64,000 nt of DNA from contig OY288249.1 of NCBI GenBank assembly GCA_958450325.1, forward strand, positions 60,266,166 to 60,330,165, written 5' to 3'. The position numbers and the translations under genes are program-made. This DNA comes from Agrostemma githago. Taxonomy: Eukaryota; Streptophyta; Magnoliopsida; Caryophyllales; Caryophyllaceae. The notes under the pieces are model-generated. The model did no database searches. It was not told the origin of the DNA and saw only the letters and a list, made by a program, of their open reading frames with translations. Numbering within the stretch: position 1 is the stretch's first letter; each line of letters opens with the position of its first letter. This document shows positions 1 to 11,935 of the stretch, one piece after another.

Positions 1-1784
1 GTATCAGAGTCACTCGGTCGAGTGACTCCCTTTTCCAGCCGGGTGAGGATTTCTTTCCCACCAAGCAACGGAATCCTCCTTCCTCTCGAATTGCATGCCT
101 TTCCTATCCTAAATGGTATTTCTTGTCACCCAAGTTAAGCTACCTCTCCTAGCTTCAATCGAGGGCCTCTACTATATATAGACCCTCTCACACATTGATT
201 CGACATATTCATACACACCAATTACACATCCATCACATCTAACATACGTTCATACTCACATCAACAATCATCAAACACGCACACCCGAGATTATGTCGTC
301 CCTCTCCCGAAGATCTGGCCACCTCTAACCCATACACCTTACACATCTGAACCACCATAACTCACCCACATTATCTCGGGGCTCCCGTGCCTAAGCCACA
401 TTCCGACGAACCCCGTTTCCGAGAATACAAAGCATCTAGGTTGAGGGTGTAAAATCAAACCCGTCTTCTCCTTTCTCTCTTTCTTCTTCTCGTCTTTTTC
501 TCCTTTGAGTCGTCGTTCGTCCGTCTTCATATGAGTCATCATCACGTTTTTTCTCCTTTCTAATACCGATATTATCGCTATAATCTATTTTTATACAAAA
601 TAAACGTTCTTAAAACACGATACCGACTCTATAGTCGAATATCGTACCAAAAAGAACTAAATTTATCTCGTTGATGCTAAAAATTGTCACATAAACAACA
701 TACGACGATTTCGACACGGAGAGAGTTCGTATTGTTTTTAGTTTGATTTTCAAAACGATTTACAAAACATCTTTTCTAAAAGGTCTCTCCGAATATTCGA
801 TGTTGATCCCATAATCAATTGTCGAATACGACGAGTATTGCAAATTTAAGTCGGGTATAAATCGTATTATATTGTTATACGACTTAACAAAATTATCAAT
901 TTTCCAAAAAAACAATTTCGAGAGCAAAAAATAAACCGGACAGCAGTCCGTACAGGTGGCACACGATCGAGTGCCTAGCCCACTCGATCAAGTGGCACCC
1001 CCAAAATCGGGCAGAATACTTCTTTCGAGTCCACTCGATCGAGTGGCTCCTGTTTTATCAAAACCGTGAGTTTTCAGCATCATCCGAGTCCCGATAAAAT
1101 ATTTTTATGACTTCGGTCAACACGTGTCAAGTCAATCATGTGTCATAAACTTTTCAAAACCATGCATTATATCATATTTACATCTTTTATTCAATTTGCA
1201 AACCGTTACTAACTTGTTTGTTCGTGTTTTCAGCAATTTATTTTATTGTTTGTTTTATTATACTAAAACGAACCTCGCATGCTAAATACAACTTTGACGT
1301 TAAATTTAGATGCATTAAATCGACATAGCAACTTATTCGAATTTTCACATGCTTAGTCAAAATACTGTTTGCATATCATTTCATCGTATTACTAACGCGC
1401 GTATTCGAAAATCAAACGATATCTTAGTAGAGACCGCTAATGTGCGGGCGGGGTTGGGTGTTCTTTGTGAACTTCCCAACACGTACCCTCACCTCTTACT
1501 CAGAATCATGGTTTCCGGATGTCCAAATCCATTGGCACACGAGAGTCATTCAATACACGGTATCTGATAATGTCGGTATCGGTATCAAAATGCAAATGGA
1601 CGAACCCAATAAACTCTGACATCCGAATGGGCCATACTTTGTGCATGGCCCACTAAGATATTGAGTGGGTTCGAACGGGCCCGAACCCCCACAAATTTCG
1701 GTGGAGACTCCACTTCGATTTAAATTTCAATTTGACCCATCTCATATGGAGATTCATTCGCCTCCTTAAACCCGCGCGTGGCCG
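1..1784 (+). mobile_element. Ogre/Tat-like LTR, left part (5' end outside window)
   Basis: This is LTR sequence related to the ones at 7921-9294, 14504-16918 and 21228-23469, but in the opposite orientation. It shares with them the block CCCTCAACCTA (reverse strand near 437-449), a stretch with the words for Asn/Pro-rich shadow ORFs around 1440-1780, and scattered CACTCGATCGAGTG-like palindromes near 12-28, 962-990 and 1030-1045. A TATA box (TATATATA, 173-180) fits a U3 promoter reading rightward. The first few hundred bases of the LTR lie left of the window. The LTR is cut at 1784 by a CACTA element and resumes at 7155. No primer binding site follows its end at 7186, so it may be a solo LTR. 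Confidence 0.75.
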
Positions 1785-2460
1785 CACTACTAGAAAAGAG
1801 GGCAAAATAACCATGTTAAAATAGCCTAAGACACCGTTATGGAGATGATCTCCAGGTCAAAGGTGTCTTAGGGTAAGAAATCATGTGAGCAAAATGGTTT
1901 CTTTGCTTATGATTTAGAAACCAATTTTAAGAGATAAATGGTTTCTTTGGTCCCTAAGTAAAACACCATGTTGAAGAGATAAATGGTTTCTTTTCTCAAC
2001 TTAATAAACCATGTGATGTACTTACATGATTTCTTTGCTTACCAACCTAATAAACCATGTAACACACTTAAATGATTTCTTTGCCACCTTTTTTTTTATA
2101 AAAAATCTTTTAATATTCAAGATAACCCAACCATTAAAATATAAAATGTACTCATTTTTATATATCAACTAAAATAGACATGAATTTCCAAAAAAAATAC
2201 TCATATATATATATAATGATGTCAAGATACATCAAAAATTACATTATAAGCGCACAATAATAGTGATTATAACAAAATATCCTAAAAAAATCCTAAAAAA
2301 TCCCAAAAAATGAGTATGTTTTCCATACGACCTTCTCGTTCCGGGTTCTTTAACCACAAGGTTAGCACATTGCCCGAAACATCTTTAACCACAAGGTTAG
2401 CACCGTCAACTTAACCACAAATTCTCTTAGTCAATTTACATGTCGGAAAGTACAGATTTA

Positions 2461-2547
2461 TAAGTACAATTTGATGAGCAAAATGCTGACCGAGATTCTG
2501 ATGACATCTGTACGATTCCATCTCAGCGGATTATACGCCACCACAAC
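2461..2547 (-). pseudogene. captured exon fragment, alpha-mannosidase (GH38) like
   Basis: On the minus strand an acceptor-like CCATAG precedes a reading frame that starts VVVAYNPLRWNRTDVIRIS. This resembles the conserved VVxYNPLGW stretch in the C-terminal part of plant class II alpha-mannosidases (glycoside hydrolase family 38), which trim mannose from glycans in vacuole or apoplast. Only about 20-29 codons are visible before a stop. It lies inside the CACTA element, next to unrelated channel exons, so it is read as a second captured fragment. The match is from memory and short. Confidence 0.5.
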
Positions 2548-2777
2548 CTATGGAAATCATTAAGAATAATTAGTTGTTGAAACCTAAAGCTTATTAGTAA
2601 GACGCGGGGTTAGAAAAAACGGATTAATTATCAGCAAATTGGAAACCCATCTGTCAAAAAGCTTGTGAGATTTCAATAGGGCCACATCGCTAAAACCAGC
2701 TAGGTGGTAAGATCAAGTATAAAATAAAGACCACAATCATCATCACTTATTTAAGATTCTACTTCACTGAAACTTAC

Positions 2778-5615
2778 ATTTCTAGACTCAGAGGGATCAG
2801 TGCTCTCCATATAATACTTCTGAGTTTGCTGGATCCCACTGCAATTAAATAGTACATGTACAGTGACTACGATAAATTGATTTTCAAAGTAAATACCAAC
2901 TACGGCGAAGCACCGAGCCTAATATCAACTTGTCAAAATATTAACAAACTTTTAATAACATATAGCAGGCCACAAAGTTTGATGTGTGATGCGCCCTACA
3001 TGGTTTGAGTTGAATAAAAATTGAAGTAACACTGCAGCAATATTTGTATAGCAACAAATAGTAGGACTTAGGAGTCGTAGCAATATAAAATTTTAACGCA
3101 CTTATGCAGACAGGTCTAGGCACCATAAATGGTAAACCAAATGTAGTCAGTGATCCATGCAAACATGAAAAGAATCATAATGCAGACAAAAAAAAAAGCA
3201 AGCAAAAAATAGGACCTTGATAAACAGAAGGCAAATGCCAGAACAGTTGAGAGTGACTTCACAAAATTTTGAAGTCTCTGCTTCACAAGCTGGCTTGATT
3301 CTGTAGGCATAGCTATTGGATCCAAAGCCCTGAACAACATGGATGTTATAACTAATGAACAAGCAATAAAGATGCTGAAAGAAAGGTGCCTCAGTACGGT
3401 GTGACCACTATCCACGGCCAGTGTCAATTAACATGGTAGGAGAATAGACTTAGCATGTGCACCTGCAAACAAGGATTGTTGCAGTCCAAAACAAAATAAG
3501 TTGCAGATAAGAGGTCATAACATAGTTTGCTGTACTCTTCTTCCAACTGTTGTCGCTTTTCTACACGCCAAAGGATGAACAAGAATAAATAAGACATAGG
3601 TCAAAGGAATCTAAATTTGAAGTTATAACTAAACAGCAAGATCAATGGCATATCCACTCAAAACTTTACAAGAGCCACTAACATTTCATAGACAAATTTT
3701 GGCAAGATTTAGACAAAAAGGAAAGGATAAAAAAGACAAGACCAAATAAGCACTGACGATGAAAAGGTGCAAAAGGCTCTCCACCAGAAAACCAGAAGGG
3801 GAAAAAATCTGTATTAAGGAAGATATCGCACCTGCACAAATTTTTTTCTACTCAACTGCATGAGTGGTTGCAAACCCCATAAAGTGAATACGAAAATCCC
3901 GACAGCAGGAGCCAACTTAGCCACAAGAGGATTACCTTGAAAAGTGTTGCATGATCTGTTCACCAGGACGGCAGGAAATGTTAAAAGACAAAAACAACGA
4001 CATTAAAGAAGGAACAGAAAGACAAAGTACAGAAGGGCAGAAGCAGATTCATATTCGACCACTGGCATGGAAATGTTTTAAGATCGGCAAGCATCTAGTC
4101 ATTCAAATCTGGTCATTCAAAAACCTTTATGGATATTCAGAAAATTCATTACCTATTTACTTATCACTCAATGGCAGTTGCAAGCAAAAAGAAAACAACT
4201 ACTCATATTTCATTACGACTAAAGCCTCGCTTGGAATGAGGGTAGTTATTGGGGGGATGAAAAAGCTGCAATGAGCCAATGAACTAGAAAATGAAGAAGA
4301 GTAGTGATGGTGGAAGGTGAGGAAGAGGAAAAAAGGATATATAGTGCATTAGTGCTACCTCTTTAGGAAGAATAGTTACCTACCTTCCCCTAAGTAAAAA
4401 AGCAATAGGCATATCGGCGTTAGATTTCTTACATGTTGTTCCATCATTGATCATCCTCATATAGTGACAGCAAGCGTAAAGAAGACTGAACTACTATAGG
4501 TAGCAGGAAATCAACTCAATCGGATGTTCATTCTCACTCTCACCTTGGGTTTGCAAATTTTCTCAATCACAATGAACCACGAATCAGTTTGTGTGTATGC
4601 TAATATCAATCTATCATGCCTTTTTAATAAAATAAAATTATAAACTCGGTAAACTTGATGTTAAAGTATTCACATTGAATTGGAGACCTTGCTCTCGCCT
4701 TGGTTGTGGTCAAACATAAACAATCATTTATCGAGAAAACAGTCAAAGGGAAAATGCTACTCCATTTCCGGTAAGCTCGCTCCCTAAATTTCACTTAAAA
4801 TCTATTCTCACAGAACATGCAACTAGTAAGTCAGTCTCCAGGAAATGCCAGTTTCATAATTAGGCCTAACTAGTAACTAGTAAGAAAACCAGATAATACT
4901 GTGCATCTCAAGCTGAATCAAACAAATAAACAGAATACAGATAATACTAACTACATTAGCCTACATACGCATCCTTACCAAAACATTATTACCGGGATTA
5001 TTGTCTCAACTAGCGGCTCACTTGGAATGAGAGAGTAATTATTATGGTACTAATAGAGCTTGAAAAGAGAAAAGAAATATTAATGAGAGATTGGTGCTTT
5101 ATGGTGGCAGTTTAAGGCGTAAAGAGAAGGTGACGGAGAAACCATTATCATTACTCGCTTTTCCTAGCCTCCACCCTCCACCATCACAAATTTCCCCATT
5201 TTCAAGTTTATTCTAGCTCCACTACTCCCCAAATAATAACATAATATTCTCATTCCAAGCAAGCCCTGAAACTTCACCTAGTCCACGCTCACGCAAAAAT
5301 CACAGGTATAAGACGAAACCGGAAATGGGTTATCAATAACAGATAGAGAACATACTGAAGTAGAAGAAGATAACTGAGTTGCCAAACGATGTTGATGTCC
5401 TCTTCCTGTAACATACTGTACAAATCCATCACAATAAGCTTCAACAACAGTACTCTTGTCAAACAAAATCTGCAGCAAATAAAGAACAGATGTAATGAAC
5501 AATTAATACGTGAAAATGTGAAATAAATCAAAAATACCTTGAAATGTTTGAATCGACATTGGTTCCCGCAAAACCCTAAAGATGGGGATAATTGCAAGGA
5601 ACCAGCAACTGACAT
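2778..5615 (-). pseudogene. captured 5' part of a plastid MscS-like mechanosensitive channel gene (MSL2/MSL3 type)
   Basis: Six exons fit together on the minus strand with GT-AG borders and kept phase. They are 5538-5615 (26 codons, start MSVAGSLQLSPSLGF, like the MSL2/3 transit-peptide start), 5293-5469, 3832-3955 (contains KLAPAVGIFVFTLWGL), 3463-3560 (contains KSDNSWKKS and YVMTSYLQ), 3216-3329 (contains ALDPIAMP and FVKSLSTVLAFAFCLS) and 2778-2838 (contains IQQTQKYYMES). MSL2/3 proteins are plastid-envelope channels that release osmotic stress and influence plastid size. The exons for the MscS pore and C-terminal domain are missing, and one or more exons between 3955 and 5293 were not found. 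The fragment lies wholly inside a CACTA element, so it is a captured, truncated copy. The reading is open in the exons found, so a truncated transcript is possible. Confidence 0.8.
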
Positions 5616-6380
5616 TATTGAACTAATTTCGCGCCGGGAAATCTATCTACCAGATATCATAATCCGTAAATTTTGCGCCGGAAACCCTAAAATCAATCAT
5701 GCAACAGTGAATTAAACAAGAGAATTAAACAAGAAGACAATTGCATAGAACCAGCGACGGACGTAATTGAACTAATTTCACGCCGTAAAATCTATCTACC
5801 AGAACCCTAGAAATCAATCATGCAACAGTGAATTAAACAAGAAGATAATTGCGAGGAACCAGCAACGGACATTATTGAACTAATTTCACGACGTAAAATC
5901 TATCTACCAGATATCATAATTCCTAAATATTGTGTGGAAACCCTAGAAATCAATCATGCAACTGTGAATTAAACAAGAAGATAATTGCGAGGAACCAGCA
6001 ACTGACATTATTGGACTAAGTTTGCGCCAGAAAATCTATCTACCAGATATCATAATTCATAATCCGTAAATTTTGCGCGGAAACCTTGGAAATCAATCAT
6101 GCAACTGTGAATTAAACAAGAACATAATCGCGAGGAACCAGCAACGGACATTATTGAACTAAGTTTGCGCCGGAAAATCTATCTACCAAATATCATAATC
6201 CCTAAATATTGCACGGAAACCCTAGAAATCAATCATTCAACTGTGAATTAAACAAGAGACAAGAAGATAATTGCAAGGAACCAGCAACGGACATTATTGA
6301 ACTAATTTTGCGCCATAAAATCTATCTACCAGATATCATAATCCCTAAATTTTGCGCAAATTAATCACGCAGTTGTGAAT
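5585..6380. repeat. tandem array derived from the MSL-like first exon start
   Basis: About six units of 108-149 bases repeat the sequence around the first exon's start codon. On the minus strand starts lie at 5615 (the joined exon), 5764 (ACG instead of ATG), 5872, 6008, 6151 and 6294, each followed by codons like SVAGS-QLS. Between them come repeated intron or leader bases (for example ATCTATCTACCAGATATCATAAT). The array lies inside the CACTA element, upstream of the captured gene. Confidence 0.8.
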
Positions 6381-6493
6381 TAATTAAACAAGAAAATTAA
6401 GATGATTGATGATTAGAAAATGGAATTGGAACGGTTCAAGAGAGAAATGCTTACTGAAATTGAGAGAAAAATTTCTCCACCTCAACCGCCACT

Positions 6494-6764
6494 CTAACCA
6501 CCTTCTTCGCTTCCTCCACCTCCATGCACCAATTTATCAACACACCTTCGATTCTCGCCGTTGACGGTGTCGTGGAGGTGAAGGAGATGCAGAAGGAAGA
6601 GGAGGAGGGGGAGGGGGAGGGGAGGAGGAGGTGAGGTGGTGGCGGAGATGGCGGGCGACGAGGAAGTTAGCGCTGGTCGCAGGATGAGTAGAGGTAGGCG
6701 GTGTCGGAGGGGCAGTAGACGGTGACGGTGTGGTGGTAGAGTTTGCAGGTTCATCATGGTTCAT
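6494..6764. other. GC-rich unrecognised stretch inside the CACTA element
   Basis: This segment is much richer in G and C than its surroundings and holds Pro/Ser/His-rich overlapping short ORFs on the minus strand, which look like composition effects. A plus-strand frame reads VDGVVEVKEMQKEEEE. It may be a third captured fragment, but no family was recognised. Confidence 0.35.
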
Positions 6765-7154
6765 TATTAACCGTAATCGAATAAAATCATATTGAAATTA
6801 GGGATTTGGAATTAGAATTGGGAATTAAATATTGTAAATTGGGGAAATTGGGGTAAATGGAATTCAAAGTTACTGTGTGCTTATTTAATTGGTTGTGTTG
6901 AGTGATTAGAAATCATTTACTATTTGAAAATGGTGGTTTTGGTATTCACTGTCTATAGACATCAATGATTTGGAAAAGGTGTCTTTGGTATTAGACTACA
7001 TGTGGTTAGGAATCAATTTTTAAAAAAATGATGTCTTTGGTATTAGATAAGAGATCACTTTTTCAGGATAATTGATTTGTTAGATCAAAGACATCATTGA
7101 TAATACTTAAATGGTTTCTTATTAATGATTTCTTTTGAAGTTATTCTAGTAGTG

Positions 7155-7186
7155 CCGCGTCGGGGTGGACCTATGTCATGTCCACA
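7155..7186 (+). mobile_element. Ogre/Tat-like LTR, right end after the CACTA insertion
   Basis: These bases complete the LTR interrupted at 1784. They repeat the CCG target site and run to the terminal CA in the order seen, reversed, at the starts of the LTRs at 7921, 14504 and 21228. The following bases do not look like a primer binding site. Confidence 0.75.
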
Positions 7187-7473
7187 TAGTGAGGTAGCCC
7201 AAATAGTTAATTTTTGGGAAAAAAATAGTGTTTGGATGATGATATTGGGTTAGCCCACATAAAATCATTGTATTCGATCATTTAGCCCACAACCGAAATG
7301 AGTTAGCCCACATATTTGGTTTACCTTCTTTTGGGTTAGCCAAAGTAATTGTATTTTGAATCTTTAAAATTTCCACTACTTCGTGTAAAGCACATGTAAT
7401 CGAACCAATTTGTAGATGTGTTTGATCCAAAATATAAAATTGAACCAAGAGATAGTTGTATGAAACCATCTTA
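7187..7473. other. intergenic, no gene seen
   Basis: Between the end of the plus-strand LTR and a Stowaway-like MITE there are several GTTAGCCCA-like words (7191, 7250, 7308, 7344) but no ORF or RNA gene that I can support. Confidence 0.5.
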
Positions 7474-7678
7474 CTCCCTCTGAGCTCATATGAATGATGT
7501 TCCCTATTTTTTTTGGACTTAGTTTGATCTTCTTCCCTCTTTCCTTTTTAGGCTATCAATATGTATTCATATTTGTGCTCCCATTTATCTATCTTCCTCT
7601 TTCTTTTTTGAGCCGCTCATTATTCCTTATCTTTCACCCAAAAAAACAAAGGGGAAGAACATAGCAACTCGGAGGGAG
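7474..7678. mobile_element. Stowaway-like MITE (Tc1/mariner type)
   Basis: CTCCCTCTGAG at the left end matches CTCGGAGGGAG at the right end as an imperfect terminal inverted repeat, and TA lies on both sides. The start CTCCCTC, the TA target and the 205-base length are typical of Stowaway MITEs. Confidence 0.75.
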
Positions 7679-7920
7679 TATATGATATTGTCAAACTTAC
7701 GAAAGTTGATTATGTGTACAAACTCGCCTTTGATCACACTGTGTAGTATAACTATATTCATTGGTAAACATAGGCTTCTAATACAAACATTCAACGTGCT
7801 CTGTGTTGTTCGGACTTTCGTACACCTATTAACACATACACTAACCTTCAAACTTTGAACGAATAATTAAAATAAATCTTGGCTTCAATCGTTCTTTAAT
7901 ATCAATACAAGTGGACAACC

Positions 7921-9294
7921 TGTGGACATGACATAGGACCACCCCGACGCGGCCACGCGCGGGTTTGGGGAGGCGAATGAATCTCTTGGTAAGATTGATC
8001 TCGGGTCGAAATTTAAATCGAAGTTAAGAGTCGCCACCGAATTTTATTGGAATTCGGACCCGTTCGAACTCACTCTACACTTAGGCATTTCGTGCACAAA
8101 GCACGGCCCACTTTTAGTGCTAGAGCTTATGAGTTCGTCCCTTTGCATTACGATACCAACGCCGAGTTATCGGATATCGTGCATCGAATGACTCTCGTGT
8201 GCCAATGGTTTCGGACATCCGGAAACCACGGTTCTGAGTAAGGGGTGAGGGTACGTGTTGGGAAGCCCACGAAGGACACCCAACCCCGCCCGCTCTTTAG
8301 CGGCCTCTACTAAGATACCGTTCATTTTCGTGTACGCGCGTTAGTTTGACGATGAAATGTTATGCAAACGACATTTTGACTAAGCATGTGATTTACGTGT
8401 GAACTACGTCATTTTATGCATCTAAATTATCGTCAGAGTTATTTAGCATGTGAGATTCATTTTGTAAAGCAGTAAATCGCAAGCATAAAACGAGAATAAG
8501 TTACAAGTTACACGGGCGGAAATACAACCCGGATAAAACAAAACAACGAGCAAAGTCGAAATAATGATATAGTAACGGTAATAATGAACGGATTAGAATA
8601 GGTAATGCAATGCATGGTTTTGAAAATGTAGGCACGTGATAGTCTTTACACGTGACGACGAAAGTCGTTAAAACATTCGACGAGGCTAAAATGATGTGGG
8701 AAGCTCTCGTTTTTGAATAAAGAAGTCCACTCGATCGTGTCATGGCAAAGACTCGATCGAGTGAGCTTCTAAAAGGCTCACTGCCCATATTTTGGGGTGC
8801 TCATGGCACTCGGTCGAGTGCTTCTTGTACGAGTTACGGCTCGTTTCGAAATAAGGTGACAGTTTCGTATTTTATTAATTCGAAATCGATGATCGACCGA
8901 GTTACGTAAAAACATTGTATTATTTGAACTCAACTCGGTTTACGGTACTCGTAGTATGTATTTTATGATTACGAGACTGATATCGGAAATTTTGAAAAAG
9001 GTGTTGTAAAATTGTTTTGAAACTTTGACCGAGTTTTGACCCGTTCGCTAAAAGACGGTTTTATTTTCGGTGACGGTTTTCGCTCAAATTAGTCTCATTT
9101 TATTGGAAACGACCCACTGGGCCTGGATTTGAGGTCGGTTTTGAGAGATTTGTACTCCGCTAAATGCTCACATCGGATACTATTGATTCCGAGTCCGTAT
9201 TCAAGCCTATTAAGTCACGTTTACGTCCGATCATCATCGGGTGTTTTGTCGGGAACTGCTATAGACACTAGCAGGCAAAATGTGGGTGTCTACA
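7921..9294 (-). repeat. 3' LTR, internally deleted
   Basis: At 1,374 bases this LTR is about 1 kb shorter than its partner. It follows the partner closely up to near 9022 and then jumps to the part matching about 16650. The missing piece includes the TATA box region. The shared remainder differs at a modest number of positions, so the insertion is not very recent. Confidence 0.85.
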
Positions 9295-11935
9295 GAGCCT
9301 CCACTCTGACTGAGGCTTGGACAAGGCGAAAGTTAGAGTAGCTACCAGGCCAATCGAGGATTAAGACCTGGCAGCCTTCTGGTCGGGTCGTTTATAGTCC
9401 ATTAGACTTGCGTGAAAGGGCTCGCCAGCCATAAGAAAAGGGTCATACCTGTCTTGATGATGATAGCTCCGTGGGGAGTCGGACTTGCTTTTGAAATCCT
9501 AGGTGTACTGTACCTGTATTTGCATGTAATATTTAGGTGAAACACCGACTCACGCTGGGGAGTAAAATAGCTGCGCGGGGACTTGCTTCTGAAGTCTTGG
9601 GTGTACCCATATGCCGACACATCACATCTTGGATGTAGCATTCCAGGAGAAACACCGCCTTTGATGTTCCATTGGGAAGCACCAGCTGGTACCTGAAATG
9701 TTATATACATAGGCAGAAATAGCAGGCATAGTATATAGCAAGATAACACATAGGAAATGCAGTTAGCATCTATAGACTAATTTGCACTGGGAAAAATGAT
9801 TTTTTGCTTCATTTTGAAATCGAAGTCCTGAAAGCAACTCACGTGCTAGGATATAGGTTTTCAAAATTGAAAGGGTTAGAAAGTAAATTTGCAATTTAAA
9901 TAGACCGAAATTTGACCTTGTCAAAAAGATTTTCTCAAATGGCTAAGTTTTTACAAATTTCAAAGTAAGAATTTGAAGAAAGAGGCATACTGACAGACTC
10001 GACTCTGGACGCGACAGAACGAGTTGACAGACGCGACTTGGTCTCTCGAGGGGTTGGACCTTAGGGGGGTGGGCCACCCATGACGACCAGACTCTCAAGT
10101 TGCGCTATTCCGTAGCCTAGGCGAGTGGCAACATGGTCGAATCCTCGAAATGGGAAAGATCTGTTATGAGGGGATTGCATTAGTCTGTAATGAGACTGTT
10201 TCTGCATGACAGGACTTAGCAGTAGCAATGCTATAGACTAATTCTCTTTGAAATTTTGGTTATGGGGTACATTCCCAAAGTAGGTGTTCTTTCGAGTTCC
10301 TGACAGATTCTCGTCTTCGACTGAGTCGAGTACTAGGACACTCTATAGAAAGGAGGCTAGATTTTTGAAAGTATTTGGATTTTGTGAGTGGATGGAGAAC
10401 TTCTGTCTAAGAGAAGCCCCAAGGACGACAAAGCAGACTGTTGAGAACATGACAGTGTCGTGATAGGAATAATGGATCTTTTTTAAACTTTGCGTCAATG
10501 TGGGTGGTTGTGCCCTTGTTAAAAGGCTGCCTACGTATTCACGTGTAGTGAAATCAAACCAAGTTGTAGTTCAGTGGATTGAAAGATATGTAATGGTGCC
10601 TAGTTTATTAGAACTTTGTGTGTAACTAGCCTGTATTGAGGGTGTAAGCTAGGTGCATTCCCAATGATGTATGTCCTGATCAAAGGGCTAGAACAGTTAG
10701 GATGTTGATCCTGTGACTGTGAGCGTTCTCCAGGGTAGCCCCCAGAGGTGGTGTGAACTATTTGGGCATGTTCTATGCCGACCCCAGGTTGAATTCCCGT
10801 GTTTGGATGTTTTTGGAAATGTGGAGCTAGGTCGCAAGTGGCCTTGATGATTCGAAATCTGGAGATCGATTTTGTGGAGCTAAGGCTTCGAGGGTAAGGT
10901 ATTGTAATGTGGTAACAAAGGGGGAAGTCGAGTAAAAATGACTCGAACTTCGATCGGGCAAGTTTAATAATGCGGGATCTGATTTCTATGTCTGGCTCTA
11001 ATGGTTAGGGTGTATCCTATGGAGCTTGAATCCTCAAAATTTCGGGCTGTCTCTAAGCCTAGGTCTCGAGAAGGTCTTGAGGGTTGTAATGTGGGAAGGC
11101 TAAATGTGGTGTTATCTGACCAGCCTGATTGTCACCCTTCTATTTGATGGTATGGGCATCGATAATTTTTTATTTGACCGTACCCCGGTCAAGGGACTTT
11201 CACTTGGGTTGACCATTGACCATGGTCATGGGTTTTTGATTTTTTTTTTTGCTGACCTCTTAACCCCGGTCATGGGATTCTTCATTCGAATTGATCGTTT
11301 AACTTCGGTCATGGGTGACTCTTTTTTTATAATGGTCTGCTTTTTTGTTTTGGGCCTTTTGCTTTTTCCTTGGACTTCTAATTTTTTTGTCCAGTTTTTT
11401 TTTAGGTCAGACTAACACATAAGTTAGGGATTGGTTGGTCTTATAGGAGGGGTGTTTATTGTGGGAAATGGGCTTGCCTCCCGTCTTGAACCCAAACTAG
11501 GAGACTACCTAGATTTGTCATAGGATTCGATACCGCTTCTGCTAGGGGTAGTTATGTGTATTTTTATACCAGACATGGAACAGGTAAAGGAAAACACGAG
11601 CCTCGGTTTACTGCAGTCATTATAGATGTGCCTATAACAGTCACGTGCATGTGCTCACAGTGTATGATGGTGTTCATCATGTTCTCGGAAACACAAAAGG
11701 AAAGCATATATGAGAGATAGAAAAGTTGATTTTATTGAATTGGAGAAGAAGACAGAATGCAACTGACTCTGACTCTAACTTTGAAATTGAAAGAAATAGT
11801 ACATCCTAGACTCGGACTCAGACTTGGACAAATCTAGACTCTCGGATGATGTCGTCAGTAATCTTCGGCTTCTAAGGACTCAAGTGGATGTCCAGTATAG
11901 CCTTCAGTAGAAGCTTTACCCAGATTTTCATTGTG
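9295..11935 (-). other. internal region downstream of gag, no recognisable pol
   Basis: These 2.6 kb occupy the place of pol and the 3' untranslated region but show no reverse transcriptase, protease or integrase motif. A few CGGTCATGGG-like words recur at 11225-11320. The bases before the 3' LTR (minus strand AGAGTGGAGGCTC) may be a weak polypurine tract. Confidence 0.5.

Larger units (their letters stand above)
1785..7154. mobile_element. CACTA (En/Spm) transposon, non-autonomous, with captured gene fragments
   Basis: The element starts with CACTACTAGAA and ends with the reverse complement TTCTAGTAGTG. It is flanked by the 3-base duplication CCG (1782-1784 and 7155-7157); removing one copy restores the LTR reading frame of the repeat. 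Both terminal regions contain repeated AAATGGTTTCTTT-like words (about 1900-2080 and 6900-7135), as expected of CACTA subterminal repeats. No transposase was recognised, so it probably moves with help from another copy. The interior carries exon fragments of an MSL-type channel gene, a probable alpha-mannosidase piece, a tandem array and an unrecognised GC-rich stretch (6494-6764). Confidence 0.9.

Noticed and set aside
3116..3427. 103-codon membrane-like ORF on the minus strand as a gene of its own
   Set aside because: It spans introns; only 3216-3329 is an exon of the captured channel gene.
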